Shown: one piece after another, positions 61,898-64,000 of the stretch
Layout of the letters: every line of letters begins with the position of its first letter
Numbering within the stretch: the first letter of the stretch is position 1
NCBI GenBank assembly: GCA_963843455.1
Contig: CAWJKE010000008.1
Coordinates: 1 to 64,000, forward strand
DNA length: 64,000 nt
Direction of reading: 5' to 3'
Origin: CAIQPS01 sp963843455
Lineage (GTDB): Bacteria > Actinomycetota > Thermoleophilia > RBG-16-64-13
Translations under genes and position numbers: made by a program
The notes under the pieces: generated by a model
The model's database searches: none
What the model saw: only the letters and a program-made list of their open reading frames with translations
What the model was told of the DNA's origin: nothing

Positions 61898-63865
61898 CTA
61901 GAATGTCAGTGGGTCGGCCATCAGCCGCGCCACCGCAATCGCGCCGCGCACCGAGTTGCCTACGATCACCTCGTCGGCCTCGAGGAGCTCGTCTAGGGCG
62001 AGCGACCGCTCGGCCGCGCCCGTCGCAAGCAGGTGATGGGCACGCCAGATCCCGGGCAGGAGTCCATCATCGAGGGGCGGGGTGACCCAGGCGTCGCCAA
62101 AGCGAGCGAAGATGCTGGTGATCGCGCCTTCGGTCACGCGGTCCAGGCGGTTGACGAACAGCGCATCGACAGCTCCCTCGGCCACGGCGCGACGATGCTC
62201 ACGGTCGTAGAAGCCGCGGCGACTGGTCTTGTGGACGAGTAGAGGGTCGTCCGGGTCGGTTCGGAAGGGCGATACCAGCAGGGTGACCGGGGTCGGCCCC
62301 GGAACCTCGGGAGCCTCCCTGGTGGACAGCTCGAAGTTCCCCGAGTAGTCCACGTCGAGACGGACGACGAGGGGCGCCGAGACCGAGCGGGCGAGTTCGG
62401 CCAGGGACTGCGCGGCCTGCGCCTCGTCGAACGGGAAGCCCAGCGCCCGAGCGGAGGCGGCCATACGGGCCAGGTGGTCGTCGAGATAGCGATAAGAACC
62501 GTCGGCCTCGAGCAGGATGGTCTCGAAGAGGTGAAGGTCCGTTTCGGCGGCGGCCACGCGCGCCGGGCGCCACTCGCCATTCGTGGGGGCTAGGGCGAAC
62601 GCCGCCTTGGCCAGCGTCTCTTCATACTCGGCGGGGGCGGTGGCGTCCCAAACGATGCCGGACCCCACGCCCAGGGTGCACCGCCCCTGCCGGTGAATGA
62701 TGGTGCGGATGCCGATATTGCCGGTGAAGTCGCCGCCTGGAGAGAAGAGCGCCACCGTTCCGGTGTAGACGCCCCGGGGCTCGGTCTCCACCTCGGCGAT
62801 GAGCTCCATGGTGTGATGTTTGGGGGCACCCGTGATGGAGGCGCCTGGGAACATGGCCCACATGACCTCCGGGAGTGACATGGACGGCTGCAAGAGCCCC
62901 TGAACGGTGCTGGTCATCTGCCACACGGTCCGATACGGCTCCACAGCATAGAGCGTCGGTACGTGGACGCTGCTCGTCCGGCATACCCTTCCCAGGTCGT
63001 TTCTGACCATGTCGACGATCATCAGGTCTTCCGCCCGTTCCTTCTCGGTCTCGGCGAGCTCGTGAGCAAGGGCCACATCGGCGGGGTGGGTGGCGCCCCG
63101 GGGGCGCGTGCCTTTCATCGGCCGGCTCTCCAGACGTTCTCCATCGCGGCGTAGGAAGAGCTCCGGCGACAGACTGATCACCTGGGTGTCGCCCAGATCG
63201 AGGAAGGCCGCGTAGGGGACCGGCTGGCGGACCACCAGGGCGAGGAAGTAGTCGAGGGGGTCGAGTTGCTCGGGCGGTTGCGCGTCCCCGGTGGAGCCCA
63301 GGCCGTAGCGGGCCCTCACTGTGTAGTTGACCTGGTAGGTGTCGCCGGCGGCGATGTACTCGCGCACCCGGCCGATGGCCGCGCTGTATTCCTCTTTGGT
63401 CACACCCAAGTCGGGCTTCACTGTCGCGAGCAGCCGGGCGGTAGGAGAGGCGTCGAAGGCGTCTAGGTGGCTCGCCCATTCCCGGGCAGGGACGATGACC
63501 GCCGATCCGGGCCGATAGACCCCCATCCACGCCAGCGGGACGTCGTCACACGCCAGTGCCCCGGCCGCAAGCGAACGCGCGGAGCTGTGGCGCACCGTTC
63601 GTCCGAAAGCCTCACCCGCTTCGTAGGCCAGATAGCCGGCGACATACCGGCCCTGAAGCTGCTCGGTCTCGATCTCGGCTAGTAGTCCGGGTACCTGGCC
63701 GGGTTCGGTGGCCACGAGGGTGCGCACGGGATCTGCCAGCAAGACGGCTTCGTCACCGAGGGACCACGTCTCCTGGCCCCGCGACCGCGGCAACCAGGCG
63801 CCGCCTCCGGCGAAGATCGCCGTGCCCGCGCCCCGGGGAAGCGTAAGTTTGGGCGGCTCTTCCAC
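61898..63865 (-). CDS. pabBC: Fused aminodeoxychorismate synthase I / 4-amino-4-deoxychorismate lyase
   Basis: The protein has 655 residues from the GTG at 63865; a TTG at 63937 is an alternative. The N-terminal two thirds is PabB: SPELFLRRDGERLESRPMKG, AEDLMIVDMVRNDLGRVC and MFPGASITGAPKHHTMELI, with chorismate-binding residues. The C-terminal third is PabC-like (ADGSYRYLDDHLARM, LFVNRLDRVTEGAITSIFA, EADEVIVGNSVRG), a PLP fold IV enzyme. The fused protein makes 4-aminobenzoate for folate. It lies 37 bases after the gene for an oxidoreductase on the same strand. Confidence 0.88.
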   Translation of the reverse strand: MEEPPKLTLPRGAGTAIFAGGGAWLPRSRGQETWSLGDEAVLLADPVRTLVATEPGQVPGLLAEIETEQLQGRYVAGYLAYEAGEAFGRTVRHSSARSLAAGALACDDVPLAWMGVYRPGSAVIVPAREWASHLDAFDASPTARLLATVKPDLGVTKEEYSAAIGRVREYIAAGDTYQVNYTVRARYGLGSTGDAQPPEQLDPLDYFLALVVRQPVPYAAFLDLGDTQVISLSPELFLRRDGERLESRPMKGTRPRGATHPADVALAHELAETEKERAEDLMIVDMVRNDLGRVCRTSSVHVPTLYAVEPYRTVWQMTSTVQGLLQPSMSLPEVMWAMFPGASITGAPKHHTMELIAEVETEPRGVYTGTVALFSPGGDFTGNIGIRTIIHRQGRCTLGVGSGIVWDATAPAEYEETLAKAAFALAPTNGEWRPARVAAAETDLHLFETILLEADGSYRYLDDHLARMAASARALGFPFDEAQAAQSLAELARSVSAPLVVRLDVDYSGNFELSTREAPEVPGPTPVTLLVSPFRTDPDDPLLVHKTSRRGFYDREHRRAVAEGAVDALFVNRLDRVTEGAITSIFARFGDAWVTPPLDDGLLPGIWRAHHLLATGAAERSLALDELLEADEVIVGNSVRGAIAVARLMADPLTF

Positions 63866-63902
63866 GTGTGCTCGCCTGCCCGAGTACCGGCCTGCCGGCC
63901 GG

Positions 63903-64000
63903 CTAGGAGGTATAGCCCGCGAAACTCTCGACCACAATCTGACCCTGAGGGATCTCCAACTGCCCCAGCACCTTGTCCATGGCGGTGATCATGGGGGGCG
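63903..64000 (-). CDS. C-terminus of a flavin/NAD-binding oxidoreductase (partial)
   Basis: Only the last 32 codons are in the window. PPMITAMDKVLGQL and IVVESFAGY fit the C-terminal NAD-binding end of ferredoxin-NADP reductase-like proteins (GPPPM...ES/EF). The gene runs off the right edge. Confidence is limited by the short length. Confidence 0.5.
   Translation of the reverse strand, partial: PPMITAMDKVLGQLEIPQGQIVVESFAGYTS

Noticed and set aside
1..64000. CRISPR arrays, rRNA, tRNA genes, insertion sequences
   Set aside because: No regularly spaced repeats, no rRNA-like sequence, no recognisable cloverleaf with CCA-adjacent T-arm and no transposase were seen by reading both strands. A covariance search for tRNA and ncRNA could not be run.

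Overview
The window is high-GC bacterial DNA, densely packed and without rRNA, tRNA or CRISPR arrays that I could see. The actinobacterial-type LexA box (GAAC-N4-GTTC), frequent GTG starts, ECF sigma/zf-HC2 anti-sigma pair and gene content (fused PutA, cbb3-type oxidase, ArsM, DUF3052, DUF3795) fit an uncultured, deep-branching actinobacterium; this placement is inference, not proof.

Left end (1-7.8 kb) looks like a defence island. A promoter covered by two identically built palindromes drives three translationally coupled genes: a DUF6036/AbiEii-like nucleotidyltransferase, a winged-helix protein and a deoxyribosyltransferase-like/ATP-cone/coiled-coil protein (frameshifted). Next is a 920-residue fusion of an SRA/PUA-like reader, a GreA/GreB C-terminal-like domain, a PD-(D/E)XK nuclease and a DUF2075 SF1 helicase, then an alpha/beta hydrolase and an XRE regulator. 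From 8 to 15.9 kb are an ECF sigma/anti-sigma pair, a ferredoxin-fused aldo/keto reductase, TfoX-N, an SDR, an HSL-type esterase, a RelE/Phd toxin-antitoxin pair, a CoA-binding protein, an MFS exporter and a PIN-domain remnant.

16-20.8 kb carries a 1541-residue DnaE2-like error-prone polymerase with a near-textbook SOS promoter (two LexA boxes) and an unusual family of four AT-rich repeats with a TGCAA-N6-TTGCA core, three inside in-frame insertions in the coding region. 20.8-37.4 kb is mixed metabolism and envelope: DUF389, radical SAM proteins, an agmatinase-like enzyme, proline catabolism (PutA plus CMD protein), a propeller-like lipoprotein, PAP2, a toast-rack-like lipoprotein, an ATPase, a chagasin-like inhibitor, WecA-like transferase and ArsM.

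37.4-44.8 kb is one minus-strand block for a cbb3-like terminal oxidase (CcoN, a CcoO-CcoP-like fused dihaem protein, several small membrane proteins) ending in CopC-CopD. 45-53 kb has a glutaconate CoA-transferase pair, an alkyladenine glycosylase, a NYN nuclease, a PAS-GGDEF protein and a two-component 2-hydroxyacyl-CoA dehydratase. 53-64 kb contains an M19 dipeptidase, nitrilase, DUF3795, then leuA-acn-uppP and a PabB-PabC fusion, with the C-terminus of a flavin/NAD oxidoreductase at the edge.

A striking global feature: at least eleven places where a recognisable protein continues in another frame, on both strands, all in the +1 sense. Single-base insertion errors in the assembly are the simplest explanation, but the uniform polarity, and one case exactly at a UGA codon, deserve a check.
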